Part shown: positions 1 through 12,911 of the stretch, one piece after another
How the letters are laid out: each line of letters begins with the position of its first letter
Position numbering within the stretch: position 1 is the first letter of the stretch
Assembly (NCBI RefSeq): GCF_012986595.1
Contig: NZ_JAAQYM010000001.1
Span: forward strand, 744,001 to 808,000
Direction of reading: 5' to 3'
DNA length: 64,000 nucleotides
Origin: Pseudomonas koreensis
GTDB lineage: Bacteria > Pseudomonadota > Gammaproteobacteria > Pseudomonadales > Pseudomonadaceae
Program-made: the position numbers and the translations under genes
Notes under the pieces: model-generated
Seen by the model: the letters and a program-made list of their open reading frames with translations, nothing else
Told to the model about the DNA's origin: nothing
Database searches by the model: none

Positions 1-3000
1 ACGAGTTCTGCACCGCACGGAACACACGCTCCGGGTGCGGCATCATGATCGTCACACGGCCATCACGGCTGGTGAGACCGGTGATCCCGCGCGGCGAACC
101 GTTCGGGTTGGCCGGGTAGGCTTCGGTGACCTTGCCGTGGTTGTCGACAAAACGCATCGCCACGCAACCGGACAGATCGGCTTCCAGCAGGGCTTCTTCG
201 CTGGAGAACTCGGCATGGCCTTCACCGTGAGCAATGGCGATCGGCATACGCGAACCGGCCATGCCCTGCAGGAAGATCGAGTTCGATTCCTGGATCTGCA
301 CCATCGCCACGCGCGCTTCGAACTGCTCGGAGCGGTTGCGCACGAAGTGCGGCCAGAACTCGCTGCCCGGGATCAGCTCGTGCAAGTTGGACATCATCTG
401 GCAACCGTTGCACACGCCGAGGGTGAAGCTGTCGTTACGTTCGAAGAAGCCCTGGAACGCATCGCGGGCGCGGCTGTTGAACAGCGCCGACTTGGCCCAG
501 CCTTCACCGGCGCCGAGAACGTCGCCGTAGGAGAAACCACCGCACGCCACCAGACCTTTGAACTCGTTCAGGTCGACGCGGCCGGCCAGAATGTCGCTCA
601 TGTGCACGTCGATCGCGTTGAAACCGGCGCGGTCGAACGCGGCGGCCATTTCCACCTGACCGTTGACGCCCTGCTCACGCAGCACGGCAACCTGTGGGCG
701 GATGCCTTTCTTGATGTAAGGCGCGGCGATGTCCTGGTTGACGTCGAAGCTCAGCTTGACGCTCAGGCCCGGGTTGTCTTCTTCCAGCAGCGCGTCGAAC
801 TCTTGCTCGGCGCAGTCGGCGTTATCGCGCAGACGCTGGATCTGGTAGCTGGTCTCGGCCCACTGACGTTGCAGCAGACGACGCTGGCCTTCGAACACGG
901 TGTCACCGTTGAAGGTGATGTTGATCTGGCCATTGTTGATCGGCTGACCGATCACCGACACGCAGTCGCCCAGACCGGCCGCGCTGAACTGCGCGAGGAT
1001 GTCTGGCGTCGCGTCCTGACGAACCTGGATAACGGCACCCAGCTCTTCGTTGAACAGGATCGCGGCGATTTCTGCCGAGTTTTCGGCAACGCTGTCCAGG
1101 TTCAGGCTCAGACCGCAGTGGCCGGCAAAGGCCATTTCCACCACGGAGGTCAGCAGACCACCGTCGGAACGGTCGTGGTAAGCCAGCAGGTGACCGTCGG
1201 CGTTGAGGCCCTGGATCACCGCGAAGAAGGCTTTGAGGTCTTCGGCGTCATCGACGTCCGGCGCCTGCTTGCCGAGCTTGCCGTGAACCTGGGCAAGGAT
1301 CGAGGCGCCCATGCGGTTCTGGCCGCGACCGAGGTCGATCAGGATCAGGTCGGTGGTGCCCTTGTCCATGCGCAGTTCCGGGGTCAGGGTCTGACGGATG
1401 TCAGCCACTGGCGCGAAACCGGTCACGATCAGCGACATCGGCGAGGTCACGGTTTTTTCTTCGCCATTGTCGTTCCAGCGGGTGGCCATGGACATCGAGT
1501 CCTTGCCCACCGGGATGGTGATGCCCAGCTCAGGGCACAGTTCCATACCGACCGCTTTCACGGTGTCGTAAAGACGTGCGTCTTCACCCGGGTGGCCGGC
1601 AGCGGACATCCAGTTCGCCGACAGTTTGATGTCGGAGATCTTGTTGATGCGCGAAGCGGCAATGTTGGTCAGGGTTTCGCCGATGGCCATGCGGCCCGAC
1701 GCCGGAGCGTCCAGCAGAGCCAGCGGAGTGCGCTCGCCCATTGCCATGGCTTCACCGGTGTAGACGTCGAAGCTGGTGGCGGTGACGGCCACGTCGGCCA
1801 CCGGGACCTGCCATGGGCCGACCATCTGGTCACGGGCCACGAGGCCGGTGATGGTGCGGTCGCCGATGGTGATCAGGAAGCTTTTGCTCGCCACTGCAGG
1901 GTGGTGCAGAACGCGCTCGATGCTTTCAGTGATGTCGAGGTTCGACGGATCGAAGTCATCGCCCAGCTCGGCTTCGCGAACCACCGAACGGTGCATGCGC
2001 GGCGCCTTGCCCAGCAACACTTCCAGTGGCATGTCCACCGGGTTGTTGCCGTAGTGGCTGTCGGTCACGGTCAGTTGCGGCTCGGCAGTGGCTTCGCCGA
2101 CCACGGCGAACGGGCAACGCTCGCGTTCGCAGATCGCCTGGAAGCGCTCGAAGTCTTCCGGGCCGACCGCCAGAACGTAACGTTCCTGGGATTCGTTGGA
2201 CCAGATTTCGTGCGGGGCCATGCCCGGCTCGTCGTTCGGAATGTTGCGCAGTTCGAAACGGCCACCGCGGTCGCCGTCGTTGACCAGTTCCGGGAAGGCG
2301 TTGGACAGACCGCCCGCGCCCACGTCGTGGATGAAGCTGATCGGGTTCTTGTCGCCCAGCTGCCAGCAACGGTCGATGACTTCCTGGCAACGACGCTCCA
2401 TTTCAGGGTTTTCACGCTGAACGGAAGCGAAGTCCAGATCCGCCGAGCTGGTGCCGGTGGCCATGGAAGAAGCGGCGCCGCCGCCCAGACCGATCAGCAT
2501 CGCCGGGCCGCCGAGCACGATCAGCTTGGAGCCAACGACGATTTCGCCTTTCTTGACGTGTTCTTCACGGATGTTGCCCATGCCGCCAGCCAACATGATC
2601 GGCTTGTGGTAACCGCGAACTTCATCACCGTGCGGGGTGCTGATCGATTGTTCGAAGGTACGGAAGTAGCCGGTCAGGGCCGGACGACCGAATTCGTTGT
2701 TGAACGCGGCGCCGCCCAGCGGGCCTTCGATCATGATGTCCAGCGCGGTAACGATGCGCTCAGGCTTGCCGTACGGCACTTCCCACGGCTGTTCGAAGCC
2801 CGGGATCTGCAGGTTGGATACGGTGAAACCGGTCAGGCCGGCCTTTGGCTTGGCGCCACGGCCGGTTGCACCTTCGTCGCGAATCTCGCCACCGGAACCG
2901 GTGGAGGCGCCCGGGAACGGGGCAATCGCGGTCGGGTGGTTGTGGGTTTCCACCTTCATCAGGATGTGCACCGGTTCCTGCACCGCGCCGTACTGGCGGG

Positions 3001-3823
3001 TTTCCGGATCCGGGAAGAAGCGGCCGGCCACGTTGCCGACGATCACCGAAGCGTTGTCCTTATAAGCGGACAGCACGCCTTCGTTGTGCATCTGATAGGT
3101 GTTCTTGATCATGCCGAACAGGCTTTTTTCCTGGCTCTCGCCGTCAATATCCCAACTGGCGTTGAAGATCTTGTGGCGGCAGTGCTCGGAGTTGGCCTGG
3201 GCGAACATCATCAGTTCGATGTCGTGCGGGTTGCGCTTCAAACCGTTGAAGGCGTTGACCAGGTAATCGATCTCGTCTTCGGCCAGGGCCAGGCCCAGCT
3301 CGGTGTTGGCCTTTTCCAGTGCGGCGCGGCCGCCACCGAGGATGTCGATCGCGGTCAACGGCTTCGGCTCGGCGTGGCTGAACAGCCCGGCGGCCTGTTC
3401 AAGGTTGGCCAGAACGATCTGGGTCATGCGGTCATGCAGCACGTCGGCGATTTGCTGAGCTTCAGCTTCGCTGAACTGGCCGGCCACGTAGAACGCGATA
3501 CCGCGTTCCAGGCGCTGGATCTTGCTCAGGCCGCAGTTGCGGGCGATGTCGCTGGCCTTGCTCGACCATGGCGAGATGGTGCCGAAACGCGGCAACACCA
3601 GGAACAGACGACCGGTCGGCTCTTGTACCGGAACGCTTGGGCCGTACTTCAGAAGGCGCGCAAGCACCTGCTGTTCGTCGCCGGTCAGGACGCCGGTGAC
3701 TTCGGCGAAGTGAGCGAATTCAGCATACAGGCCACTGACAGCTGGAACCTTCTGGCTCAGTTGCTCAAGGAGTTTGCTGTGGCGAAAGGCAGAAAGGGCA
3801 GGAGCGCCGCGCAGGATCAACAT
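1..3823 (-). CDS. purL: Phosphoribosylformylglycinamidine synthase (3' end outside window)
   Basis: Large single-chain FGAM synthase, the ATP- and glutamine-dependent fourth step of purine synthesis (FGAR to FGAM), cytoplasmic. The minus-strand frame from the ATG at 3823 starts [13 protein letters not shown] and is open to the window edge (1274 codons). The family is about 1298 residues, so only some 20-25 C-terminal residues are missing. The final visible segment is the glutaminase domain, with the [20 protein letters not shown] stretch carrying a catalytic-triad His. An equally long open frame runs antisense on the plus strand and is a codon-bias shadow. The gene is divergent from mltF across 285 bases. 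Identification is by recognisable sequence and length; confidence is high. Confidence 0.96.
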   Translation of the reverse strand, partial: MLILRGAPALSAFRHSKLLEQLSQKVPAVSGLYAEFAHFAEVTGVLTGDEQQVLARLLKYGPSVPVQEPTGRLFLVLPRFGTISPWSSKASDIARNCGLSKIQRLERGIAFYVAGQFSEAEAQQIADVLHDRMTQIVLANLEQAAGLFSHAEPKPLTAIDILGGGRAALEKANTELGLALAEDEIDYLVNAFNGLKRNPHDIELMMFAQANSEHCRHKIFNASWDIDGESQEKSLFGMIKNTYQMHNEGVLSAYKDNASVIVGNVAGRFFPDPETRQYGAVQEPVHILMKVETHNHPTAIAPFPGASTGSGGEIRDEGATGRGAKPKAGLTGFTVSNLQIPGFEQPWEVPYGKPERIVTALDIMIEGPLGGAAFNNEFGRPALTGYFRTFEQSISTPHGDEVRGYHKPIMLAGGMGNIREEHVKKGEIVVGSKLIVLGGPAMLIGLGGGAASSMATGTSSADLDFASVQRENPEMERRCQEVIDRCWQLGDKNPISFIHDVGAGGLSNAFPELVNDGDRGGRFELRNIPNDEPGMAPHEIWSNESQERYVLAVGPEDFERFQAICERERCPFAVVGEATAEPQLTVTDSHYGNNPVDMPLEVLLGKAPRMHRSVVREAELGDDFDPSNLDITESIERVLHHPAVASKSFLITIGDRTITGLVARDQMVGPWQVPVADVAVTATSFDVYTGEAMAMGERTPLALLDAPASGRMAIGETLTNIAASRINKISDIKLSANWMSAAGHPGEDARLYDTVKAVGMELCPELGITIPVGKDSMSMATRWNDNGEEKTVTSPMSLIVTGFAPVADIRQTLTPELRMDKGTTDLILIDLGRGQNRMGASILAQVHGKLGKQAPDVDDAEDLKAFFAVIQGLNADGHLLAYHDRSDGGLLTSVVEMAFAGHCGLSLNLDSVAENSAEIAAILFNEELGAVIQVRQDATPDILAQFSAAGLGDCVSVIGQPINNGQINITFNGDTVFEGQRRLLQRQWAETSYQIQRLRDNADCAEQEFDALLEEDNPGLSVKLSFDVNQDIAAPYIKKGIRPQVAVLREQGVNGQVEMAAAFDRAGFNAIDVHMSDILAGRVDLNEFKGLVACGGFSYGDVLGAGEGWAKSALFNSRARDAFQGFFERNDSFTLGVCNGCQMMSNLHELIPGSEFWPHFVRNRSEQFEARVAMVQIQESNSIFLQGMAGSRMPIAIAHGEGHAEFSSEEALLEADLSGCVAMRFVDNHGKVTEAYPANPNGSPRGITGLTSRDGRVTIMMPHPERVFRAVQNS

Positions 3824-5569
<1,746 letters not shown>

Positions 5570-5572
5570 AAG

Positions 5573-5653
5573 CAAAAGATCGCAGCCTTCGGCAGCTCCT
5601 ACAGGTGTACTCAAAAACCTGTAGGAGCTGCCGAAGGCTGCGATCTTTTGATC
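5573..5653. repeat. REPIN family A (copy 1), mltF/pdxJ
   Basis: Two inverted arms (core GATCGCAGCCTTCGGCAGC and its complement) are joined by a short loop. The element fills the gap between the converging ends of mltF and pdxJ. It probably forms a long hairpin in both transcripts and may act as a transcript end or stabiliser. Confidence 0.9.
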
Positions 5654-5654
5654 T

Positions 5655-6401
5655 TCAGCCCTTCAAAGCGGCAGCCAGGATCAACGCTTTCATCTCGGAA
5701 ACAGCCGACTTGAAGCCGACGAACAACGCATGCGCCACCAGCGCATGGCCGATGTTCAGTTCGTTGATGCCCTTGATCGCCGCCACAGCTTCGACGTTGT
5801 GGTAGTGCAAGCCGTGCCCGGCATTGACGATCAGACCCTGAGCCAGACCGAACGCCACACCGTCCGCCACACGCTTCAACTCTTCAGCAACTTCGCTCGG
5901 TGTTTCGGCATCGGCGTAACGCCCGGTGTGCAGCTCGATGGCCGGTGCGCCGACGCGCTTGGACGCGGCGATCTGACGCTCGTCGGCATCGATGAACAGC
6001 GACACTTCGCTGCCGATCTTCGACAGGCGCTCGACCGCCGCCCTGATGCGCTCTTCCTGCCCCGCCACATCCAGACCGCCCTCGGTGGTCAGCTCTTGAC
6101 GGGTCTCCGGGACCAGGCAGATGTGCGCCGGACGGATGCGCTCGGCAAACGCCATCATTTCTTCGGTGACACCCATTTCGAAGTTCATGCGGGTCTGCAG
6201 CACATCCTTGAGCAGCAACACGTCGCGCTCCTGAATGTGCCGACGGTCTTCACGCAGGTGCACGGTGATGCCGTCGGCGCCCGCCTCTTCCGCGTCCAGC
6301 GCTGCCTTGACCGGATCCGGGTAGCGCGTGCCACGGGCCTGACGCAGGGTGGCGACGTGGTCGATGTTCACGCCAAGAAGAATGCGATTGCTGGTGGTCA
6401 C
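5655..6401 (-). CDS. pdxJ: Pyridoxine 5'-phosphate synthase
   Basis: Condenses 1-deoxyxylulose-5-phosphate with 3-amino-2-oxopropyl phosphate to form pyridoxine 5'-phosphate, the last ring-closing step of vitamin B6 synthesis; cytoplasmic TIM-barrel. I place the start at GTG 6401 ([20 protein letters not shown]), with AGGAG eight bases upstream, giving 248 residues. The longer in-frame start at 6434 adds 11 unrelated residues. Visible family signatures are [11 protein letters not shown], the [15 protein letters not shown] loop and the C-terminal [11 protein letters not shown]. It is last in the lepA-lepB-rnc-era-recO-pdxJ array, 39 bases after recO. Confidence 0.96.
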   Translation of the reverse strand: MTTSNRILLGVNIDHVATLRQARGTRYPDPVKAALDAEEAGADGITVHLREDRRHIQERDVLLLKDVLQTRMNFEMGVTEEMMAFAERIRPAHICLVPETRQELTTEGGLDVAGQEERIRAAVERLSKIGSEVSLFIDADERQIAASKRVGAPAIELHTGRYADAETPSEVAEELKRVADGVAFGLAQGLIVNAGHGLHYHNVEAVAAIKGINELNIGHALVAHALFVGFKSAVSEMKALILAAALKG

Positions 6402-6440
6402 GGATGCGCTCCTGAAGGGAAAGATTCGGCGCACAGCATA

Positions 6441-7130
6441 TCAGGGCTTGCGAAATAGCTCGCGGCTGACGAGGGGACGACCGCCCAGATGAACCGCCAG
6501 CGCCTGACGCATCAGACGCTTGGCTGCCGAGAGTGCACCGGGGGCTGTCCAGTCGGCTTCGGCCATGGCCAGTAATTCAACGCCGTTGAACAGGCCCGGT
6601 TGCAGCAGGTAGACACGCTCAAGCCCGGCATCCACTTGCAGGCGATAGAGGCCATCCGCAGCCACCGGCTCGCCGTGGATGTCGGTGTTCATCGAGAAGC
6701 CGTAACCGAGATCGTCCAGCAGGCGCCATTCGAAGGAACGCAGCAGCGGTTCCAGCGGACGACCTTCGGCCAGCGCCAGCAAGGTCGCGGCGTAATGCTC
6801 GAACACCGCCGGGTGCGGATCTTCGGCGGGCAGTAGACGGATCAGCAGTTCATTGAGATAGAGGCCGCTGAACAGCGCCTCGCCGACCATCCAGGTCGCG
6901 TTACCGGCACTTTCCATGCGCCCGACATTCTTCAGCTCACCCTTGCCACGAAACTCCACTTCCAGCGGCACGAACGGTCGCGCCAGCGTCCCGGCCTTGC
7001 CCCGCGCACTGCGCAGCACCGCCCGCAACCGACCTTGCGGCGTGAGGAAATCGACCAGCGCGCTGGTTTCGCGATAGGCGCGAGAGTGCAGGACGTAGGC
7101 GAGTTGGGCGGGAGGTGGGGTTTGCGACAT
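6441..7130 (-). CDS. recO: DNA repair protein RecO
   Basis: RecF-pathway mediator that anneals ssDNA and, with RecR, loads RecA on SSB-coated gaps. The start is ATG 7130 ([20 protein letters not shown]), 229 residues. The N-terminal OB-fold (about residues 10-85) is followed by the helical C-terminal region; there is no four-Cys zinc finger, as is usual in Pseudomonas RecO. The frame stays open upstream through a REPIN, but those 51 codons are repeat-derived and not part of the protein. It is separated from era by that REPIN, so translation is not coupled to era. Confidence 0.94.
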   Translation of the reverse strand: MSQTPPPAQLAYVLHSRAYRETSALVDFLTPQGRLRAVLRSARGKAGTLARPFVPLEVEFRGKGELKNVGRMESAGNATWMVGEALFSGLYLNELLIRLLPAEDPHPAVFEHYAATLLALAEGRPLEPLLRSFEWRLLDDLGYGFSMNTDIHGEPVAADGLYRLQVDAGLERVYLLQPGLFNGVELLAMAEADWTAPGALSAAKRLMRQALAVHLGGRPLVSRELFRKP

Positions 7131-7155
7131 AAACGTTGTTTCCCGGTCGGGATTG

Positions 7156-7240
7156 CAAAAAAGATCGCAGCCTTCGGCAGCTCCTACAATGTCTTGTGTA
7201 CACCTGTAGGAGCTGCCGAAGGCTGCGATCTTTTGATCTT
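7156..7240. repeat. REPIN family A (copy 2), era/recO
   Basis: Inverted arms with core GATCGCAGCCTTCGGCAGC and its complement lie between the era stop (7249) and the recO start (7130). This copy is inside an otherwise tight operon, where a hairpin could separate expression of era and recO. Confidence 0.9.
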
Positions 7241-7248
7241 CGAATCGC

Positions 7249-8143
<895 letters not shown>

Positions 8144-8151
<8 letters not shown>

Positions 8152-8833
8152 TGCCATTCTCCACGCCCAGGGCAATCAGTGCTGCGGCGGCCGCTACCTG
8201 TTCGGCAATACGACGGCTCACACCCTGACCTCGGCTTTTTTCATTCAATAAGACAACTTCGCACTCGACGAAGAAGGTACGGCAGTGCGGCTCACCCTGG
8301 ATATCCACCACTTCATAGCGGGGCAGTTCACAACCGCGCGATTGCAGGTGTTCCTGCAGACGGGTCTTGGGGTCCTTGTTGGTATCGACCAGCGTCAGGC
8401 CTTCGAACTCGCCGGCCAGCCAGGCCAGTACGCGCTCGCGGGCGACGTCCATGCCGGCGTCGAGGTAGATCGCACCGATCAACGCTTCGAGGGCGTCGGC
8501 CAGAATCGATTCGCGACGGAAGCCACCGCTTTTCAGCTCGCCCGAGCCCAGACGCAGGTAATCACCCAAGTCGAAACCACGGGCCAGCACGGCCAGTGTC
8601 TCACCCTTCACCAGGCGTGCGCGCAAACGCGACAACTGGCCTTCGCGGGCCAGCGGGAAGCGATCGAACAGTGCCTCGCCGGCAACGAAGTTGAGGATGG
8701 CATCGCCGAGGAATTCCAGGCGTTCGTTGTTACGCCCGGCAAAGCTGCGGTGCGTGAGGGCCAGCAGCATCAGCTCCTGATCCTTGAAGGTGTAACCGAG
8801 CTGGCGCTCGAGACGGCTTAGAGAAACGCTCAC
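8144..8833 (-). CDS. rnc: Ribonuclease III
   Basis: Cleaves double-stranded RNA in 16S/23S precursors and some mRNAs. 229 residues with a GTG start at 8833. The signature [13 protein letters not shown] lies at about 36-48, with the second acidic residues at [15 protein letters not shown]-terminal dsRNA-binding domain starts near [11 protein letters not shown], and [14 protein letters not shown] is its last helix. It overlaps era and is separated from lepB by a 183-base gap that carries a perfect hairpin. Confidence 0.97.
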
Positions 8834-8986
8834 GGTTTACCCACGCTGAGTTCGTGGCTGGATTCCACCGCCATCGCCGGGGTACGGCGCAGGCCTGGGA
8901 CAATTAACGCTGTGTTCAAAAATGACGTCCTGAATATCGTGGCTTCATGCCCTGGCGCCGATTTGTGTCGACTCCAGAAATGCATT

Positions 8987-9009
8987 CGGCGCTGTGGTCA
9001 ACAGCGCCG
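8987..9009. repeat. Perfect hairpin between lepB and rnc
   Basis: CGGCGCTGT, then GGTCA, then ACAGCGCCG: a 9-bp perfect stem with a 5-base loop, a few bases after the lepB stop in the lepB-rnc message. It has no U-tract. Possible roles are mRNA processing (RNase III is encoded next) or 3'-end protection of lepAB mRNA. Confidence 0.8.
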
Positions 9010-9016
9010 TGATTGA

Positions 9017-9871
9017 TTACTTGATCAGGCCAACCCGCGAGAAATTCGGCAGGTGGCTGAGTTTCGGTTCCGGCCAGCTCATCCAGACGGCGAAGGCTTT
9101 GCCGACGATATTCTGGTCGGGAACCATGCCCAGCAGATCCTTGGGAATGTTCGGATCATCCCAATAGCGACTGTCGTTGGAGTTGTCGCGGTTGTCACCC
9201 ATCATGAAATAATGACCGGCCGGCACGGTCCAGGTATGGTCCGGGGTAGCGCGGTAGCGGCTCATTTCCTTGCGGATCAGGTGTTCGGCAGCGCCGAGTT
9301 TTTCCTTGTACAGCTCCGCGCTGCCCAGCGTGCCTGGCTCGGAACCGACCAGTTGCTCGGCAATCGACTCGCCGTTGACGAACAGACGCTTGTCGGCGGT
9401 GTAACGCACCGTGTCGCCCGGCAGGCCGACTACACGCTTGATGTAGTTGACGTTCGGGTCGCTCGGGTAGCGGAACACCATCACATCACCGCGCTGCGGA
9501 TCACCGACTTCGATGATTTTCTTGTCGATCACCGGCAGGCGGATCCCGTAAGAAAACTTGCTCACCAGAATGAAGTCGCCAACGTCCAGGGTCGGTTTCA
9601 TCGAGCCGGACGGGATCTGGAACGGTTCCACCAGGAACGAACGCAGCACCAGCACGATGAACAGCACCGGAAAGAACGACTTGCCGTATTCAACCAGCAA
9701 CGGCTCTTTGTTCAGTTTCTCGACCACCACGGCTTCTGGCTGGCTGACACTGCCTTGATAAGAGGCAATGGCAGCACGCCGACGCGGTGCCAGGATCAAC
9801 AGATCGAGCAACGCCAACAGGCCGCAGACGAACACGGCGATGACCAGCAACAGCGGGAAATTTAGTGACAT
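9017..9871 (-). CDS. lepB: Signal peptidase I
   Basis: Inner-membrane Ser/Lys protease that removes signal peptides of exported proteins. 284 residues with two N-terminal membrane segments (about 5-28 and 65-80). The catalytic Ser is S90 in PSGSM and the general-base Lys is K145 in YIKRVVGLPGD. The late MMGDNRDNSNDSR box is also present. It lies nine bases after lepA in the same direction, a conserved pair in gamma-proteobacteria. Confidence 0.97.
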   Translation of the reverse strand: MSLNFPLLLVIAVFVCGLLALLDLLILAPRRRAAIASYQGSVSQPEAVVVEKLNKEPLLVEYGKSFFPVLFIVLVLRSFLVEPFQIPSGSMKPTLDVGDFILVSKFSYGIRLPVIDKKIIEVGDPQRGDVMVFRYPSDPNVNYIKRVVGLPGDTVRYTADKRLFVNGESIAEQLVGSEPGTLGSAELYKEKLGAAEHLIRKEMSRYRATPDHTWTVPAGHYFMMGDNRDNSNDSRYWDDPNIPKDLLGMVPDQNIVGKAFAVWMSWPEPKLSHLPNFSRVGLIK

Positions 9872-9880
9872 AGGACCTGA

Positions 9881-11677
9881 CTATTCCAACCTGAGCACGG
9901 CAAGGAAGGCTTCTTGTGGAATTTCCACGTTGCCGACCTGCTTCATGCGTTTCTTACCGGCCTTCTGCTTTTCCAACAGTTTTTTCTTACGGCTTACGTC
10001 ACCGCCGTAGCATTTGGCCAATACGTTCTTTCTGAGTGCCTTGACGGTTGTCCGTGCAACGATCTGACCGCCAATGGCCGCCTGGATCGCCACGTCGAAC
10101 ATCTGACGAGGAATCAGTTCTTTCATCTTCTCGGTCAACTGGCGACCTTTGAAGTGCGAATTGTCGCGGTGCACGATCAACGCCAGGGCGTCGACCTTGT
10201 CACCGTTGATCAGCACGTCCAGTTTCACCAGATTAGCCGATTGGTAACGATCGAAATGGTAATCCAGCGAAGCATAGCCGCGGCTAGTGGATTTGAGACG
10301 GTCGAAGAAGTCCAGGACCACTTCGTTCATCGGCAGGTCGTAAGTGACCTGCACCTGATTGCCGAGGAACAGCATGTCGACCTGCACACCGCGTTTCTCG
10401 ATGCACAGGGTGATGACGTTGCCCAGGTGTTCCTGCGGAACCAGGATGTTGGCACGCACGATCGGTTCGCGCATGTCTTCGATGGCCGACACATCCGGAA
10501 GCTTGGATGGGTTGTCGACGTAAATCGTTTCACCGGTTTTCAGCACCAGCTCGAAAATTACCGTTGGCGCGGTGGTGATCAGGTCCAGGTCGTATTCGCG
10601 CTCCAGGCGCTCCTGGATGATCTCCATGTGCAGCATGCCGAGGAACCCGCAACGGAAGCCGAAGCCCAGGGCGTCGGAGCTTTCCGGGGTGTACTGCAGC
10701 GACGAGTCGTTCAGGGTCAGTTTCTGCAGCGCTTCGCGGAAGTCCTCGAAGTCGTCGGAGCTGACCGGGAACAGACCGGCGTAAACCTGTGGCTGGATGC
10801 GTTTGAAGCCCGGCAGTACCGGGACGTCCGGCGTCGAACTCAGGGTCAGGGTGTCACCCACCGGTGCACCGTGAATGTCCTTGATGCTGGCGATGATGAA
10901 GCCCACTTCGCCGGCCTTGAGGTCTGCGGTGGCGGTGTGTTTCGGGTTGAACACGCCGACGCTGTCGACCAGGTGGATCTTGCCGGTGGACTTGACCAGG
11001 ATCTTGTCGCCCTTCTTCACGCGGCCATGACGCACGCGCACCAGGGAGACAACGCCCAGGTAGTTGTCGAACCAGGAGTCGATGATCAACGCTTGCAGCG
11101 GATCTTCGATGTTGCCGGTTGGCGCGGGAATGGTCGCGACCAGACGCTCGAGCACTTCGTCGACACCCAGGCCGGTCTTGGCACTGCAGGTAACGGCGTC
11201 GGTGGCGTCGATGCCGATGATCTTCTCGATCTCGTCCTTGACGCGGTCAGGCTCGGCCTGTGGCAGGTCGATCTTGTTCAGCACCGGCATGACCTCGAGG
11301 CCCTGCTCGATCGCGGTGTAGCAGTTGGCCACGGACTGGGCTTCAACACCCTGACCGGCATCGACCACCAGCAACGCACCTTCACACGCGGCCAGGGAAC
11401 GGCTGACTTCATAGGTGAAGTCGACGTGGCCCGGGGTGTCAATGAAGTTCAGCTGGTAGGTGACGCCATCTTTGGCTTTGTAATAGAGAGTAACGCTGTG
11501 GGCCTTGATGGTGATCCCGCGTTCGCGCTCCAGATCCATGGAATCCAGTACCTGGGCTTCCATTTCACGCTCGGCCAGGCCACCGCACATCTGGATGAAA
11601 CGGTCAGCCAGCGTCGACTTGCCATGGTCAATGTGGGCGATGATGGAGAAATTGCGGATATGACTCAAATCACTCAC
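9881..11677 (-). CDS. lepA: Elongation factor 4 (LepA)
   Basis: Ribosome-associated GTPase acting on stalled or initiating ribosomes; cytoplasmic. 598 residues, the usual length. G1 is [10 protein letters not shown]3 is DTPGHVDF and G4 is NKIDL. It ends in the LepA-specific C-terminal domain ([20 protein letters not shown]). It heads the lepA-lepB array. In other pseudomonads mucD normally lies directly upstream; here lptG does, so lepA probably depends on its own promoter (see 11730-11759). Confidence 0.97.
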   Translation of the reverse strand: MSDLSHIRNFSIIAHIDHGKSTLADRFIQMCGGLAEREMEAQVLDSMDLERERGITIKAHSVTLYYKAKDGVTYQLNFIDTPGHVDFTYEVSRSLAACEGALLVVDAGQGVEAQSVANCYTAIEQGLEVMPVLNKIDLPQAEPDRVKDEIEKIIGIDATDAVTCSAKTGLGVDEVLERLVATIPAPTGNIEDPLQALIIDSWFDNYLGVVSLVRVRHGRVKKGDKILVKSTGKIHLVDSVGVFNPKHTATADLKAGEVGFIIASIKDIHGAPVGDTLTLSSTPDVPVLPGFKRIQPQVYAGLFPVSSDDFEDFREALQKLTLNDSSLQYTPESSDALGFGFRCGFLGMLHMEIIQERLEREYDLDLITTAPTVIFELVLKTGETIYVDNPSKLPDVSAIEDMREPIVRANILVPQEHLGNVITLCIEKRGVQVDMLFLGNQVQVTYDLPMNEVVLDFFDRLKSTSRGYASLDYHFDRYQSANLVKLDVLINGDKVDALALIVHRDNSHFKGRQLTEKMKELIPRQMFDVAIQAAIGGQIVARTTVKALRKNVLAKCYGGDVSRKKKLLEKQKAGKKRMKQVGNVEIPQEAFLAVLRLE

Positions 11678-11729
11678 GGATCAACACTCAAAAAGGCTGC
11701 AGGCTTGGCCCGCCGAAAAATAGCCGGGA

Positions 11730-11759
11730 ATTGTACCTGATACACGGCGCAAGCGTCAC
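11730..11759 (-). promoter_or_regulatory. Candidate sigma-70 promoter of lepA
   Basis: On the minus strand, GTGACG (11759-11754), an 18-base spacer and TACAAT (11735-11730) lie about 50 bases before the lepA ATG. The match is moderate and was read by eye. Confidence 0.4.
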
Positions 11760-11784
11760 GTTCACCTGTCACCCGGATTGCATA

Positions 11785-11822
11785 CGAAAACGCCCCGATC
11801 TGTCGACCGAGGCGTTTTCGCG
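11785..11822. terminator. Terminator after lptG
   Basis: CGAAAACGCC and GGCGTTTTCG form a 10-bp stem around a 16-base loop, 28 bases downstream of the lptG stop. The A-rich and T-rich stem base could work in either direction and insulates lptG from lepA. Confidence 0.75.
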
Positions 11823-11849
11823 GTTAAAGCGCTGGCAACAACGCGGCCA

Positions 11850-12911
11850 TCAGCCGGCCCGTCGCAGCAACCAGACCCCGGCCAGCGCACACACCGTGGC
11901 CGGTACCAGCACCGCGAACAGTGGCGAGAAGCCGAACACCAGGCTCGATGGGCCGAGCAGATCCTGAACGATGCGGAAGGTGAAGCCCACCAGCACACCG
12001 GTGAACACCCGCTGACCGAGGGTCACCGAGCGCAACGGACCGAAGATGAAGGAGATCGCCATCAGCACCAGCGCGGCGGTGACCAGCGGTTGCAACACCT
12101 TGACCCAAAATGCCAGCCAGTAGCGACCGTTGCTCAGCCCCTGGTCCGCCAGATAGTGGATGTAGCCCCACAGACCGGAAATCGACAGCGACTCAGGCGC
12201 CATCACCACGGTGTTGAGCAGTTGCGGGCTCAGCGACACGTCCCACTCCTCGCTCGGCGCGTTCAGCACTTCCGTGCTGCGCTCGTGAAACACTGTGGTG
12301 GTCACGTCGCTGAGCAGCCAGCGCTTGCCGTCGAATTCCGCACGCTTGGCGAAGCTGGAACTGAGCAGGTGGCGCTCCTTGTCGAAGTGATAGCGGGTCA
12401 CGCCATACAGCAGGCCGTTGGGTTGCACGGCGTTGATGTGGATGAACTCCTCACCCTGACGATGCCACATGCCGTGCTTGGCGCTTTGCGCGTCGCCGCT
12501 GCCTTGCGCCAGCGAGCGATTGGCCTGGGCCATGCTTTCGGTGGCCGGGGCCACGTACTCGCCAATCAGCACGCCGGCCAGCATCAGCACCAGCATCGGC
12601 TTCATGACCGCCCAGACGATGCGCCCGATGGACACACCCGCCGCACGCATGACGGTCAGCTCACTGCTGCTGGCCAGACTGCCAAGGCCGATCAGGCAGC
12701 CGATCAGCGCGGCCATCGGCAGCATTTCATAGAGACGGCGCGGCGCGGTGAGCATGACGAAGCTCAGCACATCGGTCAGCGTGTAGGTATCGCTGACGTC
12801 GCTCATCTCGTCGATGAAGGCAAACAGGGTCGCCAGACCCAGAATAATCGCCAGCACGGCGATGATCGCCACGAATACGCTGCTGCCGATATAACGGTCG
12901 AGTTTAACCAC
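11850..12911 (-). CDS. lptG: LPS export ABC transporter permease LptG
   Basis: Inner-membrane subunit of LptB2FG, which extracts lipopolysaccharide from the inner membrane and passes it to the periplasmic LptC-LptA bridge. 353 residues starting MVKLDRYIGSSVFVAIIAVL. There are about three N-terminal membrane helices, a periplasmic jellyroll domain in the middle, and three C-terminal helices ending WLLRRAG. Its start overlaps the end of lptF by eight bases, a coupled pair. Confidence 0.95.
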   Translation of the reverse strand: MVKLDRYIGSSVFVAIIAVLAIILGLATLFAFIDEMSDVSDTYTLTDVLSFVMLTAPRRLYEMLPMAALIGCLIGLGSLASSSELTVMRAAGVSIGRIVWAVMKPMLVLMLAGVLIGEYVAPATESMAQANRSLAQGSGDAQSAKHGMWHRQGEEFIHINAVQPNGLLYGVTRYHFDKERHLLSSSFAKRAEFDGKRWLLSDVTTTVFHERSTEVLNAPSEEWDVSLSPQLLNTVVMAPESLSISGLWGYIHYLADQGLSNGRYWLAFWVKVLQPLVTAALVLMAISFIFGPLRSVTLGQRVFTGVLVGFTFRIVQDLLGPSSLVFGFSPLFAVLVPATVCALAGVWLLRRAG

